Source: CAWEDP01 sp963807925
GTDB taxonomy: Bacteria > Acidobacteriota > Vicinamibacteria > Vicinamibacterales > CAVVIG01
Direction of reading: 5' to 3'
Length of the DNA stretch: 64,000 nt
NCBI GenBank assembly: GCA_963807925.1
Contig: CAWEDP010000003.1
Span: forward strand, 496,001-560,000
The notes under the pieces were generated by a model. That model had not been told where the DNA came from and did no database searches. It saw nothing but the letters and a program-made list of their open reading frames with translations. Positions 8,803 through 17,168 of the stretch are shown in pieces. The translations under genes and the position numbers were made by a program. Within the stretch, counting starts at the first letter, position 1, and each line of letters starts with the position of its first letter.

Positions 8803-8832
8803 TTGCGCCCGCTTGTGCCTTCTGCGTACAAT
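8803..8832 (+). promoter_or_regulatory. Sigma-70-type promoter of the oxidase operon
   Basis: TTGCGC at 8803-8808 and TACAAT at 8827-8832 are spaced by 18 bp, 55 bp before the ctaD start. The same TACAAT with an 18-bp spacer recurs at 17.1 kb and 31.2 kb. Confidence 0.6.
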
Positions 8833-8887
8833 CGGCTCCACTCGGCACACACCGGAGCGCCCGGGCGGCGGCTCCGTGAGAGAAGAC

Positions 8888-10666
8888 ATGGACAACGCAA
8901 GCACCGTCGGAACGGCGGCGCATGGCCACGCGCATGCGCACGAGGATCATGAGGAGCTCGGATTCCTGCGCAAGTGGGTCTTCTCCCAGGATCACAAGGT
9001 CATCGGGATTCAATACGCAGTGACGGGGCTGCTGTTCCTGCTGTTCGGATTCATGCTGATGATGATCATGCGGTATCAGCTGGCGTATCCCGGATCGCCG
9101 CTGCCGCTGGTCGGCAACCTGTTCGGCCCCGACAAGGCGCCGGGCGGCATCATGCTGCCCGAGTTCTACAACCAGCTCGGGGCGATGCACGGCACCATCA
9201 TGGTCTTCCTGGGCGTCGTGCCGCTCGCGGTCGGCGGCTTCGGGAACTTCGTGATGCCGCTCCAGATTGGCGCGCCCGACATGGCGTTCCCCAAGCTCAA
9301 CATGACGAGCTACTGGGTGTACTTCATCGGCGGCGTCGTCATGGTCACCAGCTTCTTCCTCCCCGGGGGCACGGCCCAGTCCGGCTGGACGTCGTATCCG
9401 CCGCTCTCGGTGATCACGGCGACCAACGGTCAGACGATGTGGCTCATCGGCATGATCTTCCTGATCACGTCGTCGCTGCTCGGGTCGGTGAACTTCATCG
9501 TGACCATCGTGCAGCTCCGCGCCAAGGGGCTGAGCTACATGCGGTTGCCGTTCTTCGTGTGGGCGCAGTTTGTGACCTCGTTCCTCCTGCTGCTGGCGTT
9601 CCCTCCGCTCGAGGCGGCCGGCATCATGCAGCTGATGGACAAGGTCGCCGGCACGAGCTTCTTCATGCCGAGCGGGCTGGTGGTCAGCGGCAAGGTGGTG
9701 CAGGTCGCCGGTCAGGGCAATCCGCTGCTGTGGCAGCACCTGTTCTGGTTCCTCGCGCACCCGGAGGTGTACGTCCTGATCCTCCCGGCGATGGGCATCG
9801 TGTCGGAGATCATCGCCAACAACACGCGCAAGCCGCTCTGGGGATACCGCGCGCTCGTGTACTCGGTCGTCTTCCTCGGCTTCATGTCCTTCGTGGTGTG
9901 GGCGCACCACATGTTCATGACCGGCATGGGGACGACCATGAGCGCGTTCTTCCAGACGACGACGATGATCATCTCGATTCCGTCGGTCGTCATCCTGACG
10001 GCGCTCCTGCTCTCGCTCTGGGGCGCCTCCATCCGGTTCACGACGCCGATGCTGTTCGCGCTGGCGTTTCTGCCCATGTTCGGCATCGGGGGACTGACGG
10101 GACTGCCGCTGGGGCTCGCGCCGCCCGACATCCACCTGCACGACACCTACTACGTCATCGGCCATTTTCACTACGTCGTGGCGCCGGGGACCATCTTCGC
10201 GCTGTTCGGCGGCATCTACTACTGGTTCCCGAAGGCGACCGGCCGGAAGATGAACGACGTCCTCGGTTGGATCCACTTCTGGGGATCGTTCATCTGCATC
10301 AACCTCGTGTTCATGCCGATGTTCATCCAGGGTCTCGGCGGGATGAACCGCCGGATGTACGACGGCGGCGCGCAGTACGCGCACAATGCGGGGCTGCTCA
10401 AGTGGAACCTGGTGATCGGGTTCGCGGCGTGGGGCCTGGGCCTCTTCCAGATTCCGTTCATCGTCAACTTCTTCACCAGCATCAAGTGGGGCACCGTCGT
10501 CGATCGCAATCCGTGGGAGTCGACGACGCTCGAATGGTCGGCGCCGTCGCCACCGGGACACGGCAACTTCGTGACCGAGCCGATCGTGTACCGCGGGCCG
10601 TACGAATACAGCGTGCCCGGAGCGGCGAAGGACTTCACGCCGCAGTTCGAACCCGAGAGAGCGTAG
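8888..10666 (+). CDS. ctaD: Cytochrome c oxidase subunit I (caa3/A-type)
   Basis: The 592-residue catalytic subunit that reduces O2 to water and pumps protons. Twelve-plus helices are visible. The CuB and cross-link motif HPEVY lies near residue 295, and its glutamate marks an A1-type D-channel. HH in WAHHMFMTG supplies the other CuB ligands. HDTYYVIGHFHYV carries the haem a3 and a ligands. A histidine-rich N-terminal tail (HGHAHAHEDHEE) precedes the first helix. ATG 8888 is chosen for the GAGAGAAG ribosome-binding site, 5 bases ahead. First gene of the operon. Confidence 0.97.
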   Translation: MDNASTVGTAAHGHAHAHEDHEELGFLRKWVFSQDHKVIGIQYAVTGLLFLLFGFMLMMIMRYQLAYPGSPLPLVGNLFGPDKAPGGIMLPEFYNQLGAMHGTIMVFLGVVPLAVGGFGNFVMPLQIGAPDMAFPKLNMTSYWVYFIGGVVMVTSFFLPGGTAQSGWTSYPPLSVITATNGQTMWLIGMIFLITSSLLGSVNFIVTIVQLRAKGLSYMRLPFFVWAQFVTSFLLLLAFPPLEAAGIMQLMDKVAGTSFFMPSGLVVSGKVVQVAGQGNPLLWQHLFWFLAHPEVYVLILPAMGIVSEIIANNTRKPLWGYRALVYSVVFLGFMSFVVWAHHMFMTGMGTTMSAFFQTTTMIISIPSVVILTALLLSLWGASIRFTTPMLFALAFLPMFGIGGLTGLPLGLAPPDIHLHDTYYVIGHFHYVVAPGTIFALFGGIYYWFPKATGRKMNDVLGWIHFWGSFICINLVFMPMFIQGLGGMNRRMYDGGAQYAHNAGLLKWNLVIGFAAWGLGLFQIPFIVNFFTSIKWGTVVDRNPWESTTLEWSAPSPPGHGNFVTEPIVYRGPYEYSVPGAAKDFTPQFEPERA

Positions 10667-10678
10667 GCTGAGCAGGCG

Positions 10679-11263
10679 ATGAACATCCCTTATACCGTCG
10701 AAGAACGGCCCGACACCGGATTGGCCAACGGCAAGCTGGGGATCTGGCTGTTCCTGGCGTCGGAAGTCATGCTGTTCGGCGCGCTGTTTTCCACCTACAT
10801 CATCCTGCGCACCGGGGCGCTGGAGTGGCCGCACGGCGAGCTGAACGTCTGGCTCGGAATGGCGAACACGTTCATCCTGATCGGGTCGTCGGTCACGATG
10901 GTCATGGCATGGGCATCGCTGAAGATGAAGGACTGGGGCAAGCACCGCCTGTATCTCATCGCGACCTTCGTGCTGGCCGGCGTCTTCCTGGTGAACAAGT
11001 ACTTCGAGTACGCCGACCACCTGCGGCGCGGCGAAGGGCCGTGGCACAGCACGTTTCTCGCCATCTACTTCACCCTGACGGGTCTTCACGGTCTCCACAT
11101 CATCGGCGGCATGATCGTGATGCTGTACTTCATCGGTCCCGGGGCGAAGCTCTGGAAGAAGAACCCGGATCAGTTCACCAACCGGATCGAGTACACGGGG
11201 CTCTACTGGCACTTCGTCGACCTGGTGTGGATCTTCCTGTTCCCGGTGCTGTACTTGTTGTAG
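10679..11263 (+). CDS. ctaE: Cytochrome c oxidase subunit III
   Basis: A 194-residue five-helix subunit III of the short bacterial caa3 type. Landmarks are LGIWLFLASEVMLFGALF at the start of helix 1, the conserved GLHGLHIIGGM stretch and the terminal TGLYWHFVDLVWIFLFP. It stabilises proton uptake by subunit I in the membrane. It begins 12 bases after ctaD and 19 bases before ctaF, so it is in the same transcript. Confidence 0.95.
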   Translation: MNIPYTVEERPDTGLANGKLGIWLFLASEVMLFGALFSTYIILRTGALEWPHGELNVWLGMANTFILIGSSVTMVMAWASLKMKDWGKHRLYLIATFVLAGVFLVNKYFEYADHLRRGEGPWHSTFLAIYFTLTGLHGLHIIGGMIVMLYFIGPGAKLWKKNPDQFTNRIEYTGLYWHFVDLVWIFLFPVLYLL

Positions 11264-11282
11264 CCGCGCATGGAGCGTTGAA

Positions 11283-11624
11283 ATGCATTCGGACGCAGAA
11301 CACGTCAAGAACAGCGTGCGCACCTACTTCATGGTCGGTGCCGCGCTCTTCGTCTTCACCGCCGTCACGGTTGCCGTGAACCGGGTCCATCTCGCGGTGC
11401 CGTTCGCCATCACGGTGGCGCTCGTCATCGCGGCGACCAAGGGGTCGATGGTCGCGTCCGTGTTCATGCACCTGAGCGACGAGCGGAAGTGGATCTACGG
11501 CGCGCTGGCGCTGACGGCCTTCTTCTTCCTGATGCTCATCTTCGTGCCGCTGTTCACGATGGCCGACCACATCGGCACGCTGTCGGACACGGCGCGGATG
11601 GTGACCGAGCGCGCCGCTCATTGA
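11283..11624 (+). CDS. ctaF: Cytochrome c oxidase subunit IV (CtaF-like)
   Basis: A 113-residue three-helix protein matching prokaryotic caa3 subunit IV in size and layout. KNSVRTYFMVGAALFVFTAV forms helix 1, followed by VALVIAATKGSMVASVFMHL with the family's typical MHL and then a long hydrophobic helix 3. It is a structural, non-catalytic subunit. Position after ctaE is standard. Confidence 0.85.
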   Translation: MHSDAEHVKNSVRTYFMVGAALFVFTAVTVAVNRVHLAVPFAITVALVIAATKGSMVASVFMHLSDERKWIYGALALTAFFFLMLIFVPLFTMADHIGTLSDTARMVTERAAH

Positions 11625-11633
11625 GGCGCCGGC

Positions 11634-11831
11634 ATGTCGCTCAGACTGTTTCACCTGGTCTTCATCGCGCTGTCGATCGTGCTGGCGGCGTTCTTCGGCG
11701 CCTGGTCGCTGGGGCAGTACCGCAGCGTCCACGATCCGGTGTTCGCCGTCACGGCCGGCGGCGCCATGCTGGCCGCGCTCGGGCTGGCGGCCTACGCGGC
11801 GCTGTTCCAACGCAAGACGCGAAAGCTGTAA
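11634..11831 (+). CDS. 65-residue membrane protein of the oxidase operon
   Basis: Two hydrophobic helices (LFHLVFIALSIVLAAFFGAW and a second from about residue 38) flank a short loop GQYRSVHDP, ending in a basic tail RKTRKL. It lies 9 bases after ctaF. Size and position suggest an accessory or assembly protein of the oxidase. I do not recognise a named family. Confidence 0.65.
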   Translation: MSLRLFHLVFIALSIVLAAFFGAWSLGQYRSVHDPVFAVTAGGAMLAALGLAAYAALFQRKTRKL

Positions 11832-11848
11832 CGCAGGGACCGGGAGGG

Positions 11849-12151
11849 ATGATCGAGGTGCTGACACAGAAACCGCTCAGGGGCGCCCTGGTCGCCGCCG
11901 TGCTGACGCTCGCGCCGCGGACCGCGCTCGCCTGTTCCGTCTGCTTCGGCCAGAGCGATTCGCCGCTCGCGCTCGGCATCAACTACGGCATCTTCCTGAT
12001 GCTCGGCATCATCGTGGTCCTGTGGGCCGCCTTCGGGAGCTTCTTCATCTACCTGCGGCGGCGGGCCCGGATGCTCGAAGCCGCGGACCGTCTCGCCGAC
12101 CCCGGCCCGACGATGGCGGGCGTCCGGCACCCTCAGGGAGGAATGATCTGA
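11849..12151 (+). CDS. Small Cys-containing membrane protein of the oxidase operon
   Basis: A 100-residue protein from ATG 11849 after an AGGGA site. A signal-like helix ends at ALACSVCFGQSDSP, which carries a CxxC pair at the predicted outer face, then comes a membrane helix (GIFLMLGIIVVLWAAFGSFF) and a basic tail. The stop overlaps the ctaC start by one base. The exposed CxxC could bind metal or handle copper or thiols for the CuA site of subunit II; this is inference from position only. Confidence 0.65.
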   Translation: MIEVLTQKPLRGALVAAVLTLAPRTALACSVCFGQSDSPLALGINYGIFLMLGIIVVLWAAFGSFFIYLRRRARMLEAADRLADPGPTMAGVRHPQGGMI

Positions 12152-12936
12152 TGCTGCAGTTTCTCGGGCTGCCCCCTGAAGCCTCGTCGCACGCCGCCGA
12201 GATCGACCAGATGATCGTGCTCGTCCACTGGTTGATGTTCGCGCTCTTCATCGGATGGGGAGTGTTCTTCCTGTTCGTGCTGTTTCGCTTCCGCCGCGGC
12301 GCGAATCCCACCGCGAGCTACGAGGGCGCCCACGGCAGATTCTCGAAAGGCGTCGAGCTTGCGATTGTCGTGGTGGAAATGGTGCTGCTCATCGGGTACG
12401 CCATCCCCGCCTGGGCGAAGCGCGTCGCGCAGTTCCCCCCCGAGAGCGAGGCGACCGTCGTGCGCGTGGTCGCGGAGCAGTTCGCGTGGAACGTCCAGTA
12501 CGCCGGCGCCGACGGAAAGTTCGGCCGCACCGACCCGCTCCTCGTCTCAGCCGACAACCCGCTCGGCCTCGATCGCACCGACCCCAACGCGAAGGACGAC
12601 ATCACCGACATCAACAACCTGCACGTGCCGGTGAACCGGCCCGTCCTCGTGCACCTGAGCAGCAAGGACGTCATTCACAGCTTCGGTCTCTACGAGATGC
12701 GCGTCAAACAGGATGCGGTGCCCGGCCTCTCGATTCCCGTCTGGTTCATCCCGACGGTGACGACCGACCAGATGCGGCAGCGTCTCGGCAAATCGGACTT
12801 CGATTACGAAATCACCTGTTCGCAGCTGTGCGGCCTGGGGCATTTCCGCATGCGCGGCTATCTGATCGTGCAGAGCGCGGCCGACTATCAGAAGTGGATG
12901 GCCGAGCAGGTCCAGGCGCTGCGAACCGGAAACTGA
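12151..12936 (+). CDS. ctaC: Cytochrome c oxidase subunit II (CuA subunit)
   Basis: 261 residues: two N-terminal membrane helices, then a periplasmic cupredoxin domain. CuA ligands are present: His in KDVIHSFGLYEMRVKQD, then the CSQLCGLGHFRM loop with two Cys, His and Met. Glutamine replaces the usual glutamate of CSELCG, which is tolerated because that residue binds through its backbone. EQFAWNVQYAGADGKFG carries the electron-entry aromatic patch. There is no fused cytochrome c domain, so an external cytochrome c is needed. It is the last gene, an unusual position for subunit II. Confidence 0.95.
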   Translation: MLQFLGLPPEASSHAAEIDQMIVLVHWLMFALFIGWGVFFLFVLFRFRRGANPTASYEGAHGRFSKGVELAIVVVEMVLLIGYAIPAWAKRVAQFPPESEATVVRVVAEQFAWNVQYAGADGKFGRTDPLLVSADNPLGLDRTDPNAKDDITDINNLHVPVNRPVLVHLSSKDVIHSFGLYEMRVKQDAVPGLSIPVWFIPTVTTDQMRQRLGKSDFDYEITCSQLCGLGHFRMRGYLIVQSAADYQKWMAEQVQALRTGN

Positions 12937-12946
12937 GCGCCCGGCC

Positions 12947-13270
12947 TCAGACGCCCTGAATGTGCGCCCGCGCCAGCCGTTCGAGCAGCTGCGGCAGCGG
13001 CTCGCCGTCGAGGGCAAACGCGCCAAGCGCCGGCGTCCACGCGAGCTTGTATCCCCGCGCCATTGCCGACACCCAGATCTGCCGGACCGGCGCGTTCGGC
13101 GACACGACGAACCGCGCCTCGGACGGCTCGTCGAACAGCAGGTTCAGCGTGCCGTCCTGCAGCTCGATCTCGAAGCCTTCGGCGTCGGCGAGATCCATCA
13201 GCGCGCGACGGGCCTGCTCCAGCGCCTCGTCGCTCTTGACCCGGAATTCCTGTTCGCTCAACGCGCTCAT
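12947..13270 (-). CDS. cyaY: Frataxin-like iron-binding protein (CyaY family)
   Basis: A 107-residue protein of CyaY length. An acidic first helix (EQEFRVKSDEALEQARRAL...) is followed by beta strands with FEIELQDGTLNLLF, the family motif APVRQIWVSAMARGYKLAW and a terminal LPQLLERLARAHIQG helix. Frataxins bind Fe(II) and modulate cysteine desulfurase activity in Fe-S assembly. It converges on ctaC, with 10 bp between the stops, and is 3' of the VWA gene. It is 40 kb from the isc cluster. Confidence 0.75.
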   Translation of the reverse strand: MSALSEQEFRVKSDEALEQARRALMDLADAEGFEIELQDGTLNLLFDEPSEARFVVSPNAPVRQIWVSAMARGYKLAWTPALGAFALDGEPLPQLLERLARAHIQGV

Positions 13271-13275
13271 GCCGG

Positions 13276-14187
13276 TCACTTGTCGCCGATCTGGTACTTG
13301 TCGGGGTCCGCGACGTAGCTCCGACGCGCGCGCGCCACCATGCCGGGTTGCTTCACCCGCAGCGCCAGGCGGTGCACCCGCCCGTCGAGCTGCGTGGGCG
13401 TGAACCCGATCACGTACTGGCTGTGCAGCTCCTGCGCGACGCGCGTGAACGTGGACTCGAGCGCCGTCGCCGAGTCGAGCTGGAAATATCCGCCGCCGGT
13501 TTCGTCGGCCAGCTTCTTGAGCCCGCTGTCCGGCTTGCTCGTCACCATGCGCTGGCCGTTGAAGTAGTGGCTCTCGAGGCCCACCGCGTACACCATCACT
13601 TCCTCGGCGCGGGCGCGATCCATCACCGTTCCCAGCCGCGTCCGGCTCTCGGTATCGTCGCCATCGGTGAACACCAGAATCACGCGCCGTCCATCGAGGC
13701 CCTTGAGCTCGTCGAGGCTCGCGGCCACGGCGTCCCACAAACGCGTGCCGTTGCCGTAATCGAGACCCTGAATGTCGCTGACCAGATCGTCGCGGTTGTT
13801 GGTGAAGGCGGCGTTGAACTGAATCTTGTCGTTGAACGCGCCGACCCGGCCCCGGTCGGCCGGGAGAAGACGCAACACGAACTGCTCGGCCGCTTTGCGC
13901 AGCAGGGGAATCGACGCCGTCATGCTGCCGCTCGTATCCAGCATGACGACAACCGATATCGGCTGGACCTCGTTCTCGAATACGAGAATCGGCTGCGGCT
14001 TGTCGTTGTCGAAGACCTCGAAATCCTCCTTCACGAGGCTGGGCACGAGCCGCTTGCCCGAATCGATCACCGTCGCGAAGAGCGACACGACCTGGGTTCC
14101 GGTGCGGAACGTCGGCTCCTGACGGTCCTGCGCGGAAACGAGGGCGGTCAGCAGGAGCGGAGCGGCGACGGCAAGCTTCCAGGCCAT
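13276..14187 (-). CDS. Secreted VWA-domain protein of the acidobacterial VWFA-related family
   Basis: 303 residues with a signal peptide (LAVAAPLLLTALVSA, cleavage near AQ). The N-terminal strand motif FRTGTQVVSLFATVIDSGK with DFEVFDNDKPQ is typical of this family. A von Willebrand A fold follows with a complete MIDAS: DTSGSM, a mid-domain Thr, and FTDGDDTESR. It binds divalent metal and probably a protein ligand outside the inner membrane. Families of these paralogs are a hallmark of Acidobacteriota. It ends 5 bases before the cyaY start on the same strand. Confidence 0.9.
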   Translation of the reverse strand: MAWKLAVAAPLLLTALVSAQDRQEPTFRTGTQVVSLFATVIDSGKRLVPSLVKEDFEVFDNDKPQPILVFENEVQPISVVVMLDTSGSMTASIPLLRKAAEQFVLRLLPADRGRVGAFNDKIQFNAAFTNNRDDLVSDIQGLDYGNGTRLWDAVAASLDELKGLDGRRVILVFTDGDDTESRTRLGTVMDRARAEEVMVYAVGLESHYFNGQRMVTSKPDSGLKKLADETGGGYFQLDSATALESTFTRVAQELHSQYVIGFTPTQLDGRVHRLALRVKQPGMVARARRSYVADPDKYQIGDK

Positions 14188-14217
14188 GAAATCAGCTTAC
14201 AACAAACGCCGGCACGG

Positions 14218-14838
14218 CTATGTGCGCAACGCGTCGCCGATCGCCTCCTCGAGCACGAGCGCCATCGCCCGGTATCCCGCGGGCAAGGGGTGCAGACCGT
14301 CGGGTGAGGCGGCCAGAGCGTCGGGATTGTCCCGGCGGGCGACCGCCGCCCGCGTATCGCTGAAGACGACGTCCTCGTGGGCGTCCGCGTACTCGCGAAT
14401 CCAGGCGTTGACCGCGCGCATCCGCGCGTTCTGGACTGGTGTCGCCGTGTCGTACGGAAGAATCGTGCCGGCAACGACGGGAATGCCCGCGGCGCGCGCC
14501 ATCTCGTACATGGCCTGCAGCTCGCGACAGACGATCTCGGCGGAGCGGCCCGCGTAGATGTCATTGACGCCGGCGACAATCACTGCGACGAGCCGATCGG
14601 ACGCCGGAAGACGGCGCCGCTCGCGGACCGCATCGCGTTCGAATCGCGCGCGAATCTGGTCGCTGCGCTCCCCGTTGACGCCGCGGTTGAGAACGCGCCA
14701 GTCGGGATGGCGCGCGGTCAGCCAGTAGCCGTACTGGCTCTCGACGTCGCCCGAACCGTCCGGCGGCGCCTCGAGCGGCGACTTGAAGCCTGGCGTTCCC
14801 GCCGTCGTCGAATCGCCGACCGCGACGATGGTGACCAC
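14218..14838 (-). CDS. SGNH/GDSL-family hydrolase
   Basis: About 206 residues. Block I is IVAVGDSTTAG with the nucleophile Ser, block II GVNGERSD, block III GVNDIYAG, and block V DGLHPLPAGYRAMA with the catalytic Asp and His. This is an esterase or acyl-esterase fold; substrate unknown. GTG 14838 puts block I near the N-terminus as usual. An ATG at 14913 would add a low-complexity basic leader that looks non-coding. Confidence 0.82.
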   Translation of the reverse strand: MVTIVAVGDSTTAGTPGFKSPLEAPPDGSGDVESQYGYWLTARHPDWRVLNRGVNGERSDQIRARFERDAVRERRRLPASDRLVAVIVAGVNDIYAGRSAEIVCRELQAMYEMARAAGIPVVAGTILPYDTATPVQNARMRAVNAWIREYADAHEDVVFSDTRAAVARRDNPDALAASPDGLHPLPAGYRAMALVLEEAIGDALRT

Positions 14839-14961
14839 GGGGCTGGATGCTACACGACCGCCTCGACCGCCCTCGCGCGCCGCCGGTTGCCGGAACCGTG
14901 CAGGACCGCGCATTGCCGACTTGACCGGTCGGATATGGCGGGGTAGACTGGACGTGCATTC

Positions 14962-14976
14962 TGAGATTGAGTCTCA
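14962..14976 (+). promoter_or_regulatory. Fur-like 7-1-7 operator ahead of the iron permease
   Basis: TGAGATT-G-AGTCTCA is a 15-bp inverted repeat with one mismatch, the 7-1-7 geometry of Fur boxes. It is centred about 32 bp before the FTR1 start, where a bound repressor would block transcription when iron is plentiful. Assignment to Fur rather than another metalloregulator is inference. Confidence 0.5.
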
Positions 14977-15000
14977 CTACTGCGAGGTCGGCGTCCGATA

Positions 15001-15780
15001 ATGCTGCAAGCGTTCGTCATCACTCTTCGGGAAGGCCTCGAAGCGTTCCTCATCGTGGCGATCAGCCTCGCGTACCTCCGAAAGGCCGGACGGCTGGACC
15101 TGCGGTCGGCCATTCACTGGGGCATCGCCGGTGCCATCAGCCTGAGCATCCTCGGAGGCTATCTCCTCTATCACGCGCAGAACCAGGAATGGCTCGACGG
15201 CCCGCTGGCGATCGTGGCCGCGATATCGGTGACGACGCTCACGGTCCATATGTGGCGGGCCGGCCGACGGATGAGGGGCGACATCGAGCAGCGCCTGCGC
15301 GTCTCGAGCGAGCGCGCCGGACGGGCGGCGTTTGCCGGCGTCTTCCTGTTCACGCTGCTGATGATCAGCCGCGAAGGCATCGAGACCGCGCTGCTCCTGC
15401 TGCAGTTGCGGACGGCGCTGCACCTGGTCGCCGGCGCGGTGGCCGGCATCGGCGGCGCGGCGCTCGTCGCCTGGCTGTGGTCGCGGCTCGGGCGCCGCGT
15501 CAACCTGCCGTTGTTTCTGCAGATGACGGCGATCTTCCTGTTCGTGTTCGTCGTCCAGCTCACCATCCAGGGCGTGCACGAGATGTCGGAGCAGCGGCTG
15601 CTGCCGTTCAGCGCCGCGATCCACGGCGCCACCGAGTCGTGGGGCCCCGACAGCGCCTTCGGCCACGCGCTGACGTATCTGCTCGTCGTGCTTCCGCTCG
15701 GGTGGCTGGCCGTCCGGATGATCGTTCCGAAGCTGCGGCTGCCGAAGGCGACGGTTCCGCCGACGCCCGCGACCCGGTAA
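15001..15780 (+). CDS. efeU: FTR1-family iron permease
   Basis: A 259-residue protein with seven helices and the two REGxE iron-transport motifs of FTR1/EfeU: REGLE near residue 10 and REGIE near residue 124. It imports iron across the inner membrane, usually as ferrous iron after oxidation. No EfeO or EfeB partner is adjacent. The Fur-like box upstream fits iron control, and the frataxin-like gene lies 2 kb away. The start is the ATG at 15001. Confidence 0.92.
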   Translation: MLQAFVITLREGLEAFLIVAISLAYLRKAGRLDLRSAIHWGIAGAISLSILGGYLLYHAQNQEWLDGPLAIVAAISVTTLTVHMWRAGRRMRGDIEQRLRVSSERAGRAAFAGVFLFTLLMISREGIETALLLLQLRTALHLVAGAVAGIGGAALVAWLWSRLGRRVNLPLFLQMTAIFLFVFVVQLTIQGVHEMSEQRLLPFSAAIHGATESWGPDSAFGHALTYLLVVLPLGWLAVRMIVPKLRLPKATVPPTPATR

Positions 15781-15840
15781 GGATCCCTTCACGCCACCTT
15801 TCCGCAAGGCGAGACTGGACGTTTGGCGTACGATGACCGC

Positions 15841-16926
15841 GTGAGCGGAACATCGTCGCGCCGCGCCTACATCGACTGGGCGCGCGGGATTGCCGTGCTC
15901 CTCATGATCGAGGCGCACACGATCGACGCGTGGACGCGGCCGCTCTCGCGCACGACGAAGCCATTCGCCTACGCCATCATCCTGGGCGGGTTTGCGGCGC
16001 CCGCGTTCCTGTGGCTCGCGGGCGTCGGCGTCGCGCTCTCGGCGGCCGGCACGATTCGGAAGACCGGCGACCCGAGCGCCGCGGTCGCCGCCGTGTGCCG
16101 GCGCGGGCTCGAGCTCTTCATTCTCGCGTTCCTGTTTCGCGTGCAATCCTTCGTCGTCACGCCCGGCAGCCATCCGGTGACGCTGTTTCGCGTGGACATC
16201 CTGAACGTCATGGGTCCCGCCATCGTGCTCGCGGGTCTCGTGTGGGGCGTGAGCGCGAGGCCCCTCCTGGCCGCAGTCCTTTACGCGATGCTGGCGTTGG
16301 CGGTCGCGATGGCGACGCCGATGGTGCGCGCGTGGGCGGGCGTCGATTCGCTGCCGATCTGGGTCCAGTGGTATCTCCGGCCGGCCGGCGACAACACGAC
16401 GTTCACGCTCCTGCCGTGGAGCGGATTCGTGTTCGCCGGCGCGGCGTGCGGCGTGCCGCTCGCCACCGTCCGCACGGCGGAAGCCGAGCAGCGAGTGCAC
16501 CACGCCCTGCTGGCGGCCGGCGCGGCGCTCGTCGCGCTGGGGTTCGCAACCGCCTCGATGCCGTCGATCTACGCGAGCTCGTCGTTCTGGACCAGCTCGC
16601 CGACCTATTTTGCGATTCGGATTGGTATCCTGACGCTGTCGCTGTCGGCGCTGTACGAGGTGACCGGGATCGGCGAGAAACGGTTCGGCCTGACGGCGCT
16701 CGCGCGCTTCGGCCGCAGTTCGCTGTTCGTCTACTGGATCCACGTCGAGCTGGTGTACGGCTACGCGACCTGGCTGCTGCACCTGCGGCTCCCGCTGGGG
16801 GGCTCGGTGGTCGCGTGTGCGGGCTTCGTGTGGCTGATGTACGCGGCCGTGCTCGGCCGCGACCGGCTGGCGGAAGGCTGGAGGAGCCGTCTGTCGCTCT
16901 ACACAAAAAAGAACATTGCCGTATGA
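15841..16926 (+). CDS. Multi-helix membrane protein, DUF1624/acyltransferase-like
   Basis: 361 residues with about ten helices. It opens with RRAYIDWARGIAVLLMIEAH, the signature of the heparan-alpha-glucosaminide acetyltransferase (DUF1624/YeiB-like) group, which has D..RG..V..M..H in helix 1. Later GRSSLFVYWIHVELVYGY resembles the conserved last helices. Such proteins move acyl groups across the membrane onto sugars or lipids; the substrate here is unknown. GTG 15841 is the best start. It is followed by 242 bp with no gene. Confidence 0.75.
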   Translation: MSGTSSRRAYIDWARGIAVLLMIEAHTIDAWTRPLSRTTKPFAYAIILGGFAAPAFLWLAGVGVALSAAGTIRKTGDPSAAVAAVCRRGLELFILAFLFRVQSFVVTPGSHPVTLFRVDILNVMGPAIVLAGLVWGVSARPLLAAVLYAMLALAVAMATPMVRAWAGVDSLPIWVQWYLRPAGDNTTFTLLPWSGFVFAGAACGVPLATVRTAEAEQRVHHALLAAGAALVALGFATASMPSIYASSSFWTSSPTYFAIRIGILTLSLSALYEVTGIGEKRFGLTALARFGRSSLFVYWIHVELVYGYATWLLHLRLPLGGSVVACAGFVWLMYAAVLGRDRLAEGWRSRLSLYTKKNIAV

Positions 16927-17089
16927 TGCCAGACATGCCGACAGCCCTGGCGGTTCTTGGCTGCTCGCTCGTCGGTCGATCGACCAATCAGTAGCGTAAT
17001 ACAAGCAAGTATCTTGTTATCATTGGTTTGTAGCGTCTGGAGGTCTCCGCCAGGCTGCCAGCGCGCCGCGCCCGCGCGCGAAATAACCG

Positions 17090-17119
17090 TTGAGATGACG
17101 CGCGGCCGGCCGCTACAAT
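17090..17119 (+). promoter_or_regulatory. Sigma-70-type promoter of the DGQHR gene
   Basis: TTGAGA at 17090-17095 and TACAAT at 17114-17119, spaced by 18 bp, lie 49 bp before the start codon. The rest of the 16927-17168 gap shows an AT-richer patch near 17000-17030 and no gene. Confidence 0.55.
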
Positions 17120-17168
17120 TCGGCGTTTCGGGATCCGCCCGCGACCGGCCAGTCGCCGGACTCAGCCT

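Noticed and set aside
7562..11323. Very long open frame antisense to the oxidase genes
   Set aside because: It is an uninterrupted frame opposite GC-rich coding DNA. The part over the oxidase genes has highly charged, His/Arg/Asp-rich low-complexity translation, and ctaD/ctaE are unmistakable on the other strand. Only the TPR gene at its 3' end is real.
14977..17004. 675-residue antisense open frame over the FTR1 and acyltransferase genes
   Set aside because: Its translation is Arg/Gln/Asp-rich without motifs, while the opposite strand encodes clear membrane proteins.
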